Below, piece by piece: positions 1-10,339 of a DNA stretch of 39,134 bases. The position numbers and the translations under genes are program-made. A model generated the notes under the pieces. It ran no database searches, was not told the DNA's origin, and worked only from the letters and a program-made list of their open reading frames with translations. Source of the stretch: Segetibacter sp. (GTDB lineage: Bacteria > Bacteroidota > Bacteroidia > Chitinophagales > Chitinophagaceae); assembly GCA_025963675.1 (NCBI GenBank), contig JAOQAJ010000410.1, forward strand, positions 1 to 39,134. The letters run 5' to 3'. The number at the start of each line of letters is the position of its first letter. The first letter of the stretch is position 1.

Positions 1-20
1 GTTGTGTCACTCACTTGTAC
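1..20 (-). repeat. dispersed CAACGATG-family intergenic repeat (subfamily 1), truncated by window start
   Basis: gttgtgtcactcacttgtac = reverse complement of gtacaagtgagtgacacaac at 28405-28424. Confidence 0.75.
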
Positions 21-162
21 TTCTGGTGCTTTATTCAATAGCGTCAAGAAAGCGTCCACTTTGTAATCCCGGCATTTACATCTCCAGTCGATACTAATTC
101 TTTCTAAAAACCGTTTTATTTTCAGGCGTTGAATCTACGAGTTGGTCTTTGAAATTTTATAA

Positions 163-1401
163 ATGAAAATTGTTCATATCAGTCATTTGTATCATCCTTC
201 GTCTGGTGGTGTTCAGTTCTTCTTTAAAAATGTCTCTGAGAGGCTGGTGAGAGATTACGGAGACGACGTTACAGTCGTTACAACCAATTCGTACTATGGT
301 CCTGAGCGAAAAATGTTCAAGAACGTTGGGCCGGCAGAAGAGGTTGTTAACGGAGTAAAAGTTATTCGGTTTCCTTTTGTAAGGTGGCACATTAAACCAT
401 TCGCATTCATTAATAAAGTACTTGCAAAGCTTTCTATCCGAAAGCCGCAATTAATGTTTCTAATGGCAAATGGACCCGTTTCCCCGAAGATGAAAAGGTA
501 CTTGATGAATGTTGATGCAAATGCTTTTTGTGGTTCATCTGCCAACTATTATTACATGCAACTTCCTCTATGGAGAAAGTGTAATTTTTTTTATTTCGGC
601 AGTATCCACTGGGAGGCTGATGAAAGCAAGACAACTTTGTATCCTATCCAGGTAAAGTCTATGAATGCGTCATCACTTTGCCTGGCAAATACCGGCTATG
701 AAAAAAGCAGGTTAATAAAATCAGGAGTAAAAGCTGAAAAGATCTTTGTTTTAGGTGTGGGGGTTGATATGGAGCCTTTTGTAAATGTTGATGTAAAAGA
801 TATAGTAACATTTAGAAAAGATATCGGAGTGCCGGAAGACGGTTTAGTAATAGGATATGCGGGAAGAATTGAAAAAACGAAGAATGTTTTAGTGTTGATA
901 AAAGCATTTGAAAAAATTGCCCTTCAATTTGCTGAAGCATATCTTTTAATAGCAGGTGCCGGCGGCGAGTATGTAAATCATTTGAAAAATTACTGCAGCA
1001 CTTTACCTGATGCAATTGCAACAAGAATAAAATGGCAACCAAACTTCCCGATTGAAAAAAAAACAATGGTTTTTAATAGCATTGATATTCTCGTACTGCC
1101 AAGCCACAACGAATCGTTCGGGATTGTTTTCCTCGAAGCATGGAGTTGCAAAAAGCCGGTGATAGGAGTTTCAATTGGCGCGGTAAGGGATGTGATAAGA
1201 GATGGCGAAGATGGGCTATTAATGGAAATGGATAATGAAGCAAGCCTGGCTGAAAAGCTATCGAAATTAATGTCAGATGCTCAGTTAAGGAAAAGGATGG
1301 GTGAAAACGGCTTTGCCAAAGTGGAAGAGAATTATACCTGGGATATCATTACTGCACGCTTACGTCAGTGTTATATTGATAGCATTCATTCAAAAAATTA
1401 A
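163..1401 (+). CDS. glycosyltransferase family 4
   Basis: 412-aa ORF; N-terminal MKIVHISHLYHPSSGGVQ; C-terminal GT4 motif HNESFGIVFLEAWSCKKPVIG. Confidence 0.9.
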   Translation: MKIVHISHLYHPSSGGVQFFFKNVSERLVRDYGDDVTVVTTNSYYGPERKMFKNVGPAEEVVNGVKVIRFPFVRWHIKPFAFINKVLAKLSIRKPQLMFLMANGPVSPKMKRYLMNVDANAFCGSSANYYYMQLPLWRKCNFFYFGSIHWEADESKTTLYPIQVKSMNASSLCLANTGYEKSRLIKSGVKAEKIFVLGVGVDMEPFVNVDVKDIVTFRKDIGVPEDGLVIGYAGRIEKTKNVLVLIKAFEKIALQFAEAYLLIAGAGGEYVNHLKNYCSTLPDAIATRIKWQPNFPIEKKTMVFNSIDILVLPSHNESFGIVFLEAWSCKKPVIGVSIGAVRDVIRDGEDGLLMEMDNEASLAEKLSKLMSDAQLRKRMGENGFAKVEENYTWDIITARLRQCYIDSIHSKN

Positions 1402-1428
1402 ATTGTTCAGAAGTTAAGTTGTATAAAA

Positions 1429-2049
1429 ATGTTTAGAGAAGAATCACTTTGGATAAAAAATGCAATTCAAAAACTAAAGCCAGTGAACGGCTACAATGAA
1501 GTTGCAAACATTGGCTCATCAACTGACCATTTTAGAAAGGTTATTCAGCCTCACATTCATGACAATATTATAAACACGCTTTTAGGCTCTGGCTGGAATG
1601 TGATTAATGTAGATATGAAAAAAGAGCCTGGAGTTGATTTGGTAGCTGATGTTACCAAAGAAAATTTTGCCGTCCCTTTTAAAGATCGTTTTGCCTTAAC
1701 TATTTGTACAAACCTACTCGAGCACGTTGAAGACATTGAACTGGTTACAAAAAACCTGGTTGCTATCACTCGTTCTGGTGGTCATCTGCTAATAACCGTT
1801 CCATATAAATACAAATTGCATTACGATCCTATTGACAACGGTTTCAGACCAACTCCTCAGCAAATCGTTGATCTGTTTAAAGACGTAGCCGAATATATTG
1901 TTGATTCGAAAATTATAGCTGTATCTGATAGAGACCAGTACCGGATAAAAAAGTCAAAATTCCCCGGTTGGGGTTATAGAGAAAGACTCGCTTACTATTT
2001 TGGAAAGCGGCATAAGACCTCCGGGATTTTGTTTTCTATAAAAAAATAA
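1429..2049 (+). CDS. class I SAM-dependent methyltransferase-like protein
   Basis: 206 aa; VINVDMKKEPGVDLVADVT...LTICTNLLEHVED...GGHLLITVPYKY resembles Methyltransf_11. Confidence 0.65.
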   Translation: MFREESLWIKNAIQKLKPVNGYNEVANIGSSTDHFRKVIQPHIHDNIINTLLGSGWNVINVDMKKEPGVDLVADVTKENFAVPFKDRFALTICTNLLEHVEDIELVTKNLVAITRSGGHLLITVPYKYKLHYDPIDNGFRPTPQQIVDLFKDVAEYIVDSKIIAVSDRDQYRIKKSKFPGWGYRERLAYYFGKRHKTSGILFSIKK

Positions 2050-2157
2050 GGCGCTTTTCTTGAACCGCTACACTCTAGGCATAACAAACTGCACCAAGCC
2101 TTAGTGTTTCTTCGTGTACTTTGTGTCTTAGTGGTTTAAAGGCTCCGCACAGAACTA

Positions 2158-2185
2158 TCAGTACAAGGGAGTGACACAACGATGT
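2158..2185 (+). repeat. dispersed CAACGATG-family intergenic repeat (subfamily 1)
   Basis: tcagtacaagggagtgacacaacgatgt; 28 nt identical to the reverse complement of 12154-12181. Confidence 0.85.
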
Positions 2186-2241
2186 CGAATAAACCTCAAG
2201 AGCTTGTCCCCAAAAAATCAACTCCCAGAAAATACAACGAA

Positions 2242-4092
2242 GTGTGCGGTATTGTAGGCATATTTAATTACAGAGATCAGGTGCAGAATGAAAGGCCCTT
2301 TATTGAATGGGCTTTGAGGAGTATGCATCATCGCGGACCGGACTCTAATGGAACATGGTCGAACCAGCAAAACTACATTGCTGGTTTTGTTCGTTTATCC
2401 ATCCTTGATCTCTCTGAAAACGGCAATCAGCCAATGATCTCAGCATGCGGTAGATATGCACTTTCATTTAACGGTGAAATTTATAATACTGGTGAGTATC
2501 GAAAGCGCCTGCAAAATGAAGGAGTAACATTTCGTTCGACCACTGATACTGAAGTTTTGCTATATGCACTTATGAATTGGGGTGAGGAATATGTGCTGGA
2601 AAATTTTGATGGTTTGTTTGCTTTTGCATTTTACAACGCAGTTACCAATACATTAATTCTTGCCCGTGACCGAAGTGGTATTAAGCCATTATATATCGGA
2701 CATTCATCACACGGAATTGTTTATAGTTCTCAGTATGACCATGTCATAAATCACCCTACTATAAAGGCAAACGCTTTGCATGCTGGTGCTATTGGCGCTT
2801 ACCTTTCTTTGGGTTATGTTCCTGAAAATTCCGGTGTGGTTACTTCTACTTGTATGGTGCCTCATGGTTATTTTTTTCGCATAAATAATGCAGGGTTTAC
2901 CAGGCACCGGTTTTTCAACTATGCACTTAATCAAAAAGGAAAGGCGGCAAAATCGCTTGAACAAATTCTGGAAGAAAACGTAAAGGCTCAACTGGTGAGT
3001 GATGTACCAGTCGGAACTTTTATGTCAGGCGGAGTAGACAGTCCTTTGGTTTCTTATTTTGCTAATAAACATACTCCTATTCAATCGTTCACCATAGGAG
3101 TAGATGATAAAAAAATGGATGAAAGCAGCGCGGCTGCAGAGTACGCAAATATCTTTCAAACAAAACATCTTTGTCAGCATATAACCGAAAAAGATTTATT
3201 GGAAACAATAGCGGATAATACCAAAGCTTTTAGTGAACCATTTGCAGATTTTTCTTCCATTCCGACTCTGTTGTTATCGAAGTTTGCCAGGCAAAAAGTA
3301 ACAGTTGCGCTAAGCGGTGATGGCGGCGACGAACTTTTTTGGGGCTACCCGAGAAATAAAAGAATGCTGCGTGAAGGAATGGTTTTCAGACACAGCAAAT
3401 TGTTGCGGGTTTTGAATTTTGGAAAGGAAAAAGTTACAGGCGCAAAAAGGGTTGTTCGAAAGCGACACTTGGAAGTAACTGATTTTCCTGCCTATTATTA
3501 TCGGTCATTATTTATAACAGGTGCCGAGCAATGGCTGCCTGAAATGTTTGATGATGAGATAGAAGAAGCTTTCTTTTTTAAAAACGTGTATAACGAAGAC
3601 GGGGTGCTGGATGTAAATGAGCACAACATAATGAATGTGCTGCGTAAGCTGGAGTTTGATATTCACTTGCAAAGAATTTTAATAAAAGTTGATAGGGCAA
3701 GCATGTATCACAGTCTTGAAGTACGAGTGCCTCTCTTATGTAATGAGATGATCGACTATAGTTCAACTGTTGATTACACAAGTTGTATGAAAAACGGGCA
3801 GGGAAAATTCAATTTAAAAGAATTGTTGATTGATAAGTCAAATGAAAAACTGGTTTTGCAACCCAAAAAAGGTTTTGTAATTCCAATTGGCGATTGGCTG
3901 AAAAAAGAGTTGAAAAAAGATGTGGAAGAGAAGATCATGAATATGCCATCGGAGCTTTCTCCACTGTTTAAGAGAAAAGAGCTTGAAAAAATATTACATG
4001 AACATAATCACTCAAAGCAGGATTTGGGCTGGCTGATCTGGTCATTATATTCACTTGTTAACTGGCACCAACACCACCGGAATGCATTTTAA
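2242..4092 (+). CDS. asnB: asparagine synthase (glutamine-hydrolysing)-like amidotransferase; ORF track starts at 2182 but GTG at 2242 is the likely start
   Basis: (M)CGIVGIFNYRD with catalytic Cys2, HHRGPDSNG, SGGVDSPLVSYFA, ALSGDGGDELFWGY. Confidence 0.92.
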   Translation: MCGIVGIFNYRDQVQNERPFIEWALRSMHHRGPDSNGTWSNQQNYIAGFVRLSILDLSENGNQPMISACGRYALSFNGEIYNTGEYRKRLQNEGVTFRSTTDTEVLLYALMNWGEEYVLENFDGLFAFAFYNAVTNTLILARDRSGIKPLYIGHSSHGIVYSSQYDHVINHPTIKANALHAGAIGAYLSLGYVPENSGVVTSTCMVPHGYFFRINNAGFTRHRFFNYALNQKGKAAKSLEQILEENVKAQLVSDVPVGTFMSGGVDSPLVSYFANKHTPIQSFTIGVDDKKMDESSAAAEYANIFQTKHLCQHITEKDLLETIADNTKAFSEPFADFSSIPTLLLSKFARQKVTVALSGDGGDELFWGYPRNKRMLREGMVFRHSKLLRVLNFGKEKVTGAKRVVRKRHLEVTDFPAYYYRSLFITGAEQWLPEMFDDEIEEAFFFKNVYNEDGVLDVNEHNIMNVLRKLEFDIHLQRILIKVDRASMYHSLEVRVPLLCNEMIDYSSTVDYTSCMKNGQGKFNLKELLIDKSNEKLVLQPKKGFVIPIGDWLKKELKKDVEEKIMNMPSELSPLFKRKELEKILHEHNHSKQDLGWLIWSLYSLVNWHQHHRNAF

Positions 4093-4096
4093 ACCT

Positions 4097-5272
4097 ATGA
4101 AAATTTGCCTGGTAACAAATGAATTTCCAGCGCTGACAGAAACATTTATTACAACAAAAGCGCTCGAGCTAAGAAGAAGAGGTCACGAGATTACGGTTAT
4201 TAAAAATCAGGACAACGTTGTAAACGACTCTCATGTCAGCCAGGTAAAGCAAGCCGGAATAAAAGTGCTTTCTTATCATAGCCTTCAAACAAAGAAAGGG
4301 ATAGCTAAGGCTTTTTTGTCACATCCTTCCGTGGTAATTAAAACAGTTCCAATATCTGCTTCTGGTAGAAAAAAGTTTAAGCAACATTTACAAAAAAAGC
4401 TGCTTCTCAAAAATTCCTATGATATTATTCATTTTGAATTTTCTGGTCTCGGTGTAGCGTATGAAAATATATTAGATAGTATCAATACTAAACTCGTAGT
4501 CAGTTGCCGTGGTACTGCTGAAAAGGTGAAGCCTATTTCTGAGCCAAATAGAAAAGAGCAATTAAAAAAGCTATTTTCAAAAGTAAATGCCATTCATTGC
4601 GTTTCGCAGGACATGGCAAATACCATCACACCTTTTTGCAGTGAACCTGAAAAGATCTTTGTAAATCGTCCATCGATCGATCAAACAGTATTTAAAAGGG
4701 CTAAGCCATATTCTGCCTCCGGTTCAGCCTTGCAAATTTTTACAATTGGTCGTTTTACCTTTCAAAAAGGATATCTGATAGGATTGATGGCGATGCGCCA
4801 ACTGAAGAATGAAGGGGTAAAGTTTTCATGGAAAATTGTTGGCGATGGTCCGTTGAAGGAAGAAATCCTCTATCACATTCATGCATTGCAACTGGAGGAC
4901 TGTGTCGAACTTCTGGGTAAAAAAAACCGTGACGAAATTCTCGAGCTATATAACAGTGTCGATGTCTTTTTGTTGCCTAGTGTTTATGAGGGTATTGCCA
5001 ACGTTTGCCTTGAGGCGATGAGTATGGAACTTCCGGTAGTGTCAACGAAAAGCGGTGGTATGGAAGAAGTAATTGTTCATGGAGAAAATGGCCTCCTGTG
5101 TGAAATTTATGATCCTGGTTCTATTGCTGAAAATATAAGGTCGTTAGCCAGGGAACGTGCTCAATTAAAAATTCTTGGTTCAAATGCAAGAAAAACAATC
5201 ATAGAAAGATTTACCATAAGCCGACAAGTTGATGTTTTTGAAGAGGAATATGCTAAATTGATCAATACATAA
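4097..5272 (+). CDS. glycosyltransferase family 4
   Basis: MKICLVTNEFPALTETFITTKA start just after the asnB stop; PSVYEGIANVCLEAMSMELPVVSTKSGG. Confidence 0.9.
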   Translation: MKICLVTNEFPALTETFITTKALELRRRGHEITVIKNQDNVVNDSHVSQVKQAGIKVLSYHSLQTKKGIAKAFLSHPSVVIKTVPISASGRKKFKQHLQKKLLLKNSYDIIHFEFSGLGVAYENILDSINTKLVVSCRGTAEKVKPISEPNRKEQLKKLFSKVNAIHCVSQDMANTITPFCSEPEKIFVNRPSIDQTVFKRAKPYSASGSALQIFTIGRFTFQKGYLIGLMAMRQLKNEGVKFSWKIVGDGPLKEEILYHIHALQLEDCVELLGKKNRDEILELYNSVDVFLLPSVYEGIANVCLEAMSMELPVVSTKSGGMEEVIVHGENGLLCEIYDPGSIAENIRSLARERAQLKILGSNARKTIIERFTISRQVDVFEEEYAKLINT

Positions 5273-5275
5273 TTA

Positions 5276-6676
5276 GTGCAATTCTCATTCATAAAATATA
5301 CTCAGCCGGGTTGGCTCTTCAACATTCAGCCTTTAAAAGCCACACCTTTTTCATCGTGTTATTATCATCCGGAGTATTTGCCTTTGCAGGAGGATGTACA
5401 GGTAGAGCAAGATGATTCTTTTGAAACAATTACTGCAAAATATGCCGACGTCGGCTACCAGGCCTGGAACAAAGGGCAGTTAACCTGGTGCAATTCTGAA
5501 GCAAGAGCTTTCTTTGAAAAAATGCCAAAGCCTGGCCTCAAAGACGAATACACTTTTGTGTACAAATACTGGGGGAAGCCGTGGGCGACTTACGCATTAT
5601 TCAGCCGCATTATTTCACTTAACAATCCTTTTAAAGAGATCAATGCTTATACAAAAGCTTCTTCTAAAAAAAGGATTAATCCTTATACGAACCCTTTAGA
5701 TCGTTCCGATTATCATATCTATCATTCAAACCTTGTTGAAGAGGCTCCATTAGTTGCTGTAATTATTCCAACGCTTAACAGGTATCTGTATTTAAAAGAT
5801 GTACTTGAAGACCTGGAAAAACAAGACTACCGGAATTTTCAAGTTATCATTGTTGACCAATCAACACCTTTTAATGAAGATTTTTATAAAGGTTTTAATT
5901 TAAACATTAAGGTAATTTATCAAAAAGAGCGATTATTGTGGACCGCTAGAAACAATGCGATAAAAGCTACTAAAGCCGAATATCTGTTGTTCTTCGATGA
6001 TGACTCAAGAGTAAAACCAGATTGGATAAGTCATCATTTAAAATGCCTTGATTATTTTAATTGTGATATTTCTGCTGGTGTATCACTAGCAAAAGTCGGA
6101 ATGAAAATTCCTGCTAATTATAGTTATTTCCGTTGGGCCGACCAGTTTGATAGTGGAAATGCAATGGTTAAAAGAAACCTTTTTTCTACTATTGGATTGT
6201 TTGACGAGCAATACAATAAACAGCGAATGGGCGATGGGGAATTTGGCACACGCGCTTACCTGAATGGCTATCGTTCTATTTCCAATCCTTATGCAGCAAG
6301 GGTCCATTTAAAAGTTTCCGATGGTGGATTACGCGAAATGGGAAGTTGGGACGGTTTCAGACCAAAAAAATGGTTTGCTCCTAAGCCAATTCCAAGTGTG
6401 GTTTTTCTTTACAAAAAATACTATCCGGAGCATTTATATAGGGCAGTTATTCTCCTGGGAATTATGTTGTCAAATGTTTCTTATAAGAACAAAGGCAACA
6501 ATAAAATGCTCGCTCTAAGTATTGTCCTTACAGTTTTCAAATCCCCACTTTTACTTATCCAATTTCTGAGAGCGAGAAATATTGCGAACGAAATGCTGAG
6601 AAAAGATAACGGGATAAAACTATTACCAAAAACGGCTAACGAGGAAGCCCTTACCCTAAAGGGACAAGAGAGATAG
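5276..6676 (+). CDS. glycosyltransferase family 2 with ~150-aa N-terminal extension
   Basis: GTG start; VAVIIPTLNRYLYLKDVLEDLEKQ...LLFFDDDSRVKPDW. Confidence 0.88.
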   Translation: MQFSFIKYTQPGWLFNIQPLKATPFSSCYYHPEYLPLQEDVQVEQDDSFETITAKYADVGYQAWNKGQLTWCNSEARAFFEKMPKPGLKDEYTFVYKYWGKPWATYALFSRIISLNNPFKEINAYTKASSKKRINPYTNPLDRSDYHIYHSNLVEEAPLVAVIIPTLNRYLYLKDVLEDLEKQDYRNFQVIIVDQSTPFNEDFYKGFNLNIKVIYQKERLLWTARNNAIKATKAEYLLFFDDDSRVKPDWISHHLKCLDYFNCDISAGVSLAKVGMKIPANYSYFRWADQFDSGNAMVKRNLFSTIGLFDEQYNKQRMGDGEFGTRAYLNGYRSISNPYAARVHLKVSDGGLREMGSWDGFRPKKWFAPKPIPSVVFLYKKYYPEHLYRAVILLGIMLSNVSYKNKGNNKMLALSIVLTVFKSPLLLIQFLRARNIANEMLRKDNGIKLLPKTANEEALTLKGQER

Positions 6677-6714
6677 ACACCAAACCTAAAAGCAACAATG
6701 GCTTTAATAATTCA

Positions 6715-7842
6715 ATGCTAACGCCTTTAACTCCCGTCAGGGCTCGCCGACTTCTAATAATAAGTTCCGAGTTTCCACCCAACGTTGGTGGAATTGGTAA
6801 CCATGCTTATAATCTTGCAAAAGCTTTGGTGACCGAAGGTTTTGAAGTATCGGTTGTAGCTGATATCATTGGAGTGGATGATAATCAATTGGAAAAGTTT
6901 TCGTCAAAAGAAAATTTTAAAATATACTGGGTTAAGAGGAAACGTTTTGTTTTCCAAACTTATTTCGCACGTATTTTAAAAGCGCTTTCTCACGCAAAAA
7001 AAGCTGATAAAGTAATTTGTTCAGGCAAGTTCTCTTTATGGATAGGAATTCTGATACGGGCGAGAAATCCTATGAAAGAATTAGTAGCTGTGGTGCACGG
7101 TACCGAACTTGACTTGAGGTCGGCACCGTCAAAAAAAGTAACATCTTATTCAATTAAAAAATTCAATAAGATCATCGCTGTTTCAAATTATACCAAACAG
7201 TTCCTTCCACGATTTTTGCCCACCCGCATTCAGCAATTTGTTATTCATAACGGCATTAATGGAGGAGAATTTAATATCCCTTCAAATTTGCCCCTGACGG
7301 GAAATCCTGCACTAATAACAGTTGGAAATGTTACTGATAGAAAAGGGCAGGACAATGTAATTAATGCTCTGCCTGAGATTGTGTCTGAATATCCTACCGT
7401 ACACTATCATATCGTCGGTAAACCGACCAATAAACAAAAATTAGACAAGAAGGTAGAAATGTTAGGGCTTGGGGATCATATAACATTTCATGGTGCGGTC
7501 AGTAGAGATGAGTTGTTACAAAAAATAGAAAATGCTTCAATCAAACTAATGCTCAGCAATCATACTTCAGATGGAGATTTTGAAGGTTTTGGAATTGCGG
7601 TTTTAGAGGCCAATGCTTTTGGGGTGCCGGCGATAGGAAGCAGAAATTCGGGCATATCAGACGCAATTAAAGATGGCGAGACCGGCCTTCTGGTCGACCA
7701 AAGTAATCCAAAAGAAATTGCTGAGGCTGTAAAAACAGTGCTGACTAATTATCCATCTTTTTCGAAAAATGCCAAAAGTTGGGCGGAACAACATGATTGG
7801 AAAATTATCGTTAAAGAATACGTCGCCGCACTTGAGGCCTGA
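6715..7842 (+). CDS. glycosyltransferase family 4
   Basis: LLIISSEFPPNVGGIGNHAYNLA; EGFGIAVLEANAFGVPAIGSRNSGI. Confidence 0.92.
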   Translation: MLTPLTPVRARRLLIISSEFPPNVGGIGNHAYNLAKALVTEGFEVSVVADIIGVDDNQLEKFSSKENFKIYWVKRKRFVFQTYFARILKALSHAKKADKVICSGKFSLWIGILIRARNPMKELVAVVHGTELDLRSAPSKKVTSYSIKKFNKIIAVSNYTKQFLPRFLPTRIQQFVIHNGINGGEFNIPSNLPLTGNPALITVGNVTDRKGQDNVINALPEIVSEYPTVHYHIVGKPTNKQKLDKKVEMLGLGDHITFHGAVSRDELLQKIENASIKLMLSNHTSDGDFEGFGIAVLEANAFGVPAIGSRNSGISDAIKDGETGLLVDQSNPKEIAEAVKTVLTNYPSFSKNAKSWAEQHDWKIIVKEYVAALEA

Positions 7843-7848
7843 TTGCAA

Positions 7849-9021
7849 ATGAAACTTGGGATTATTTCAGATTGTATTCACTATAAAACTCCCGATGGAA
7901 AAATCGGAACTGAAAACCACATTTTACTCAGGCAATTGCAGGCACTAAGTTCTTATTATTCTGAAACATTGATTTCCTGCCCTTTTGAAGATTATGATCC
8001 TTCAAAAGTTATTTCTGTTTACACAGATAAGAATATTCAGTTTACTACCGTTCCCGTTGTTGGTGGCAACACGCTGACAGCTAAGTTGAAACTACTTTCT
8101 GTTATTAGGAAATGGTGGCGGGCTTATAAGATTATTGATAGGTTTAGTGATGTCGTGTACCAGCGGTTTCCTAATAACCTTAATATTCCGGCATTTTTTT
8201 ATTTTTGGTTAAAAGGGAAAAAAGTATTTGCTACCTATACCGGAACCTGGAATTCATACCCGTCAGAACCAGTGACATACCGTTTTCAAAGGTGGTTGGT
8301 GAGGAATTATTTAAAAGGGCCGGTTTGGGTATACTCTAATGAATTGAAGACTGGTAAACGAATATTTTCAGGATTTAGTCCCTCATACAATTCCCGGGAG
8401 TGGGATGAAGAAACATTACAGGTACAAAAGAGGATTGAGCGAATCGAAAATGTAGGATTGCCTGTTCTCCGGTTGATAACTGTAGGAACTCTGATCAGTT
8501 ATAAAAACCAAACCGGCATCGTTAGGTCCTGTGTTTTGCTGAAAAAGCGAGGTTTGTTATTTTCGTTAACCATTGTTGGCGATGGGCCAATGCGGGCTGA
8601 GTTAGAAAGCTTAGTCATAGAAAGCGGCTTGCAGAATGAAGTAAAACTTGTTGGGAAAAAAAAATATGCAGAATTAAGAGAACTTTATCGGCAACACGAT
8701 TTTGTAGTGCAGGCGCCCTTTTCAGAAGGATTTGGAAAAGTGCCGGTAGAAGGTTTTTTTCATGGAGTAATTCCCGTCATCAATAACATAAGCATGGCTC
8801 GCTATATGACTGGTGGAGAAGATCGTGGATTTTTATTTGATGCAACAGATGAAAAAAATCTTGCTGAAACGTTAGTTAAAATGAAAGAGAGGGTAGCAGA
8901 TTTGCCAAAAATGATCGTGAAAGGAAGGGAGTTTGCAAAAGGGCAGACTTTGGAAGAATGGGCAAAAGAGTATTATCAAACAGTAACAAATTATTTTGGC
9001 AAAGAAGAAGTTCATATTTAA
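7849..9021 (+). CDS. glycosyltransferase family 4
   Basis: LITVGTLISYKNQTGIV, TIVGDGPMRAELESL, APFSEGFGKVPVEGFFHGVIPV; ATG 7849 preferred over TTG 7843. Confidence 0.88.
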   Translation: MKLGIISDCIHYKTPDGKIGTENHILLRQLQALSSYYSETLISCPFEDYDPSKVISVYTDKNIQFTTVPVVGGNTLTAKLKLLSVIRKWWRAYKIIDRFSDVVYQRFPNNLNIPAFFYFWLKGKKVFATYTGTWNSYPSEPVTYRFQRWLVRNYLKGPVWVYSNELKTGKRIFSGFSPSYNSREWDEETLQVQKRIERIENVGLPVLRLITVGTLISYKNQTGIVRSCVLLKKRGLLFSLTIVGDGPMRAELESLVIESGLQNEVKLVGKKKYAELRELYRQHDFVVQAPFSEGFGKVPVEGFFHGVIPVINNISMARYMTGGEDRGFLFDATDEKNLAETLVKMKERVADLPKMIVKGREFAKGQTLEEWAKEYYQTVTNYFGKEEVHI

Positions 9022-10339
9022 CTCCGACAACTTAATAACAAGGTATATAATAGCTTTCTTATTAGGAATAGTAATCGGTTTAAAGTTACTGCCGGTTCCG
9101 GTCTTAGTCGGCATACAGATTTCGTTAGCCATTATTTGCGGTGTACAATGTTTAAGAGGAAACCTCAACGGCTTTTTCACATGGCTGCCATTTGCTGCAT
9201 ATAACGAAGTATATGTTCGCGGTTTTGCTAAATGGTTTCCATACCTCGCCATGCAGTACATGTATATTTTCTGCTTTGCAGTATTGTTTTTTACAGTTCC
9301 GCGGTTAAAGAAACCCCATTCCAATGCGTGGGTCTTCCTGGTGATTTTTACTTTCCTGGAAATAGCAAACAATGTTTACCCTGATAAGGCAGCAATAGGA
9401 CGACAGATTCTAACCCAATCATTTGCGCTTCTGTTTGCCGTTATTTGGGCGTCTTATAATGTATTGAAGCCTGTGCTAATTAATAAGCTGCTGAGCAATA
9501 TTAAAATAGCATCAGTGATACTTGCCGGAATTGTATTTGTAGCGCACCTGACTGGTAAGATAAATTATGGATTGTATTCTAATTCTGATTCAAGCAATGG
9601 ATTAGCCCCGGTTCAATTGAGTGGGTACCTGGGACTTGGATGTATTTTATTCTTCTTATCCATTATGAATCCAGAGGATATTAAGAGCAGAATGATGAAT
9701 ATGACCGTATTAGGCCTCGTGGCTACAGTAATGGTATTGACTTTCTCGCGTGGTGGACTTTATTTCTTAGGTGCAGTTATTTGTTTGTTTTTCATCTACA
9801 ACAGGGACAAACTGGCCAGTTATGCTCGCTTCCTCATTTTTATTCCCATTGGTATATTTATCTACATGTACGTAGTAAATCAAACCGGGGGAAAAATTGT
9901 AGCAAGATATGAGCAGGAAGGAACCAGTAACAGAGACGTCCTGGTAAACATTGGCTTCCAGATTTTTTCACAACACTTGGTGTTCGGAGTAGGAACAGGA
10001 AATTTCAATACAACTATTTTCAGGGAAAAACTTTATCCGGAAGAATCCGGTGCGCATAATGAGTATGTAAGAGCCGCAGCAGAACATGGTATTATTGGCA
10101 TTTTTTTCTATTGGGGTTTTTACCTGTTGTTGTTTTTGGAATTAAGAAAAAGGCGTCAGCCACAAAAGCAATATGCAATGTACTTTTTCGCCTTGTTTTG
10201 CCTGATAATTGTACATAACGGATTAAAAATTTCAATACAACCATTGGTGGTCATGTTGGTAATTGCTACACCAACCTTAGTCTACCGGCTTAAACCAAAT
10301 GTTTACAATACAGAACGCTCAGATAGAGAATTTGCGTGA
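8996..10339 (+). CDS. O-antigen ligase / polymerase family membrane protein
   Basis: 447 aa, many hydrophobic segments; VLTFSRGGL, FGVGTGNFNT, GAHNEYVRAAAEHGIIG typical of Wzy_C/O-antigen ligase; TTG start overlapping the upstream gene by 26 nt. Confidence 0.85.
   Translation: MAKKKFIFNSDNLITRYIIAFLLGIVIGLKLLPVPVLVGIQISLAIICGVQCLRGNLNGFFTWLPFAAYNEVYVRGFAKWFPYLAMQYMYIFCFAVLFFTVPRLKKPHSNAWVFLVIFTFLEIANNVYPDKAAIGRQILTQSFALLFAVIWASYNVLKPVLINKLLSNIKIASVILAGIVFVAHLTGKINYGLYSNSDSSNGLAPVQLSGYLGLGCILFFLSIMNPEDIKSRMMNMTVLGLVATVMVLTFSRGGLYFLGAVICLFFIYNRDKLASYARFLIFIPIGIFIYMYVVNQTGGKIVARYEQEGTSNRDVLVNIGFQIFSQHLVFGVGTGNFNTTIFREKLYPEESGAHNEYVRAAAEHGIIGIFFYWGFYLLLFLELRKRRQPQKQYAMYFFALFCLIIVHNGLKISIQPLVVMLVIATPTLVYRLKPNVYNTERSDREFA

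Noticed and set aside
8872-9372. 166-aa minus-strand ORF
   Set aside because: Antisense to the O-antigen ligase-like gene and GT4 end; no recognisable domain, and the plus-strand reading is clearly coding.
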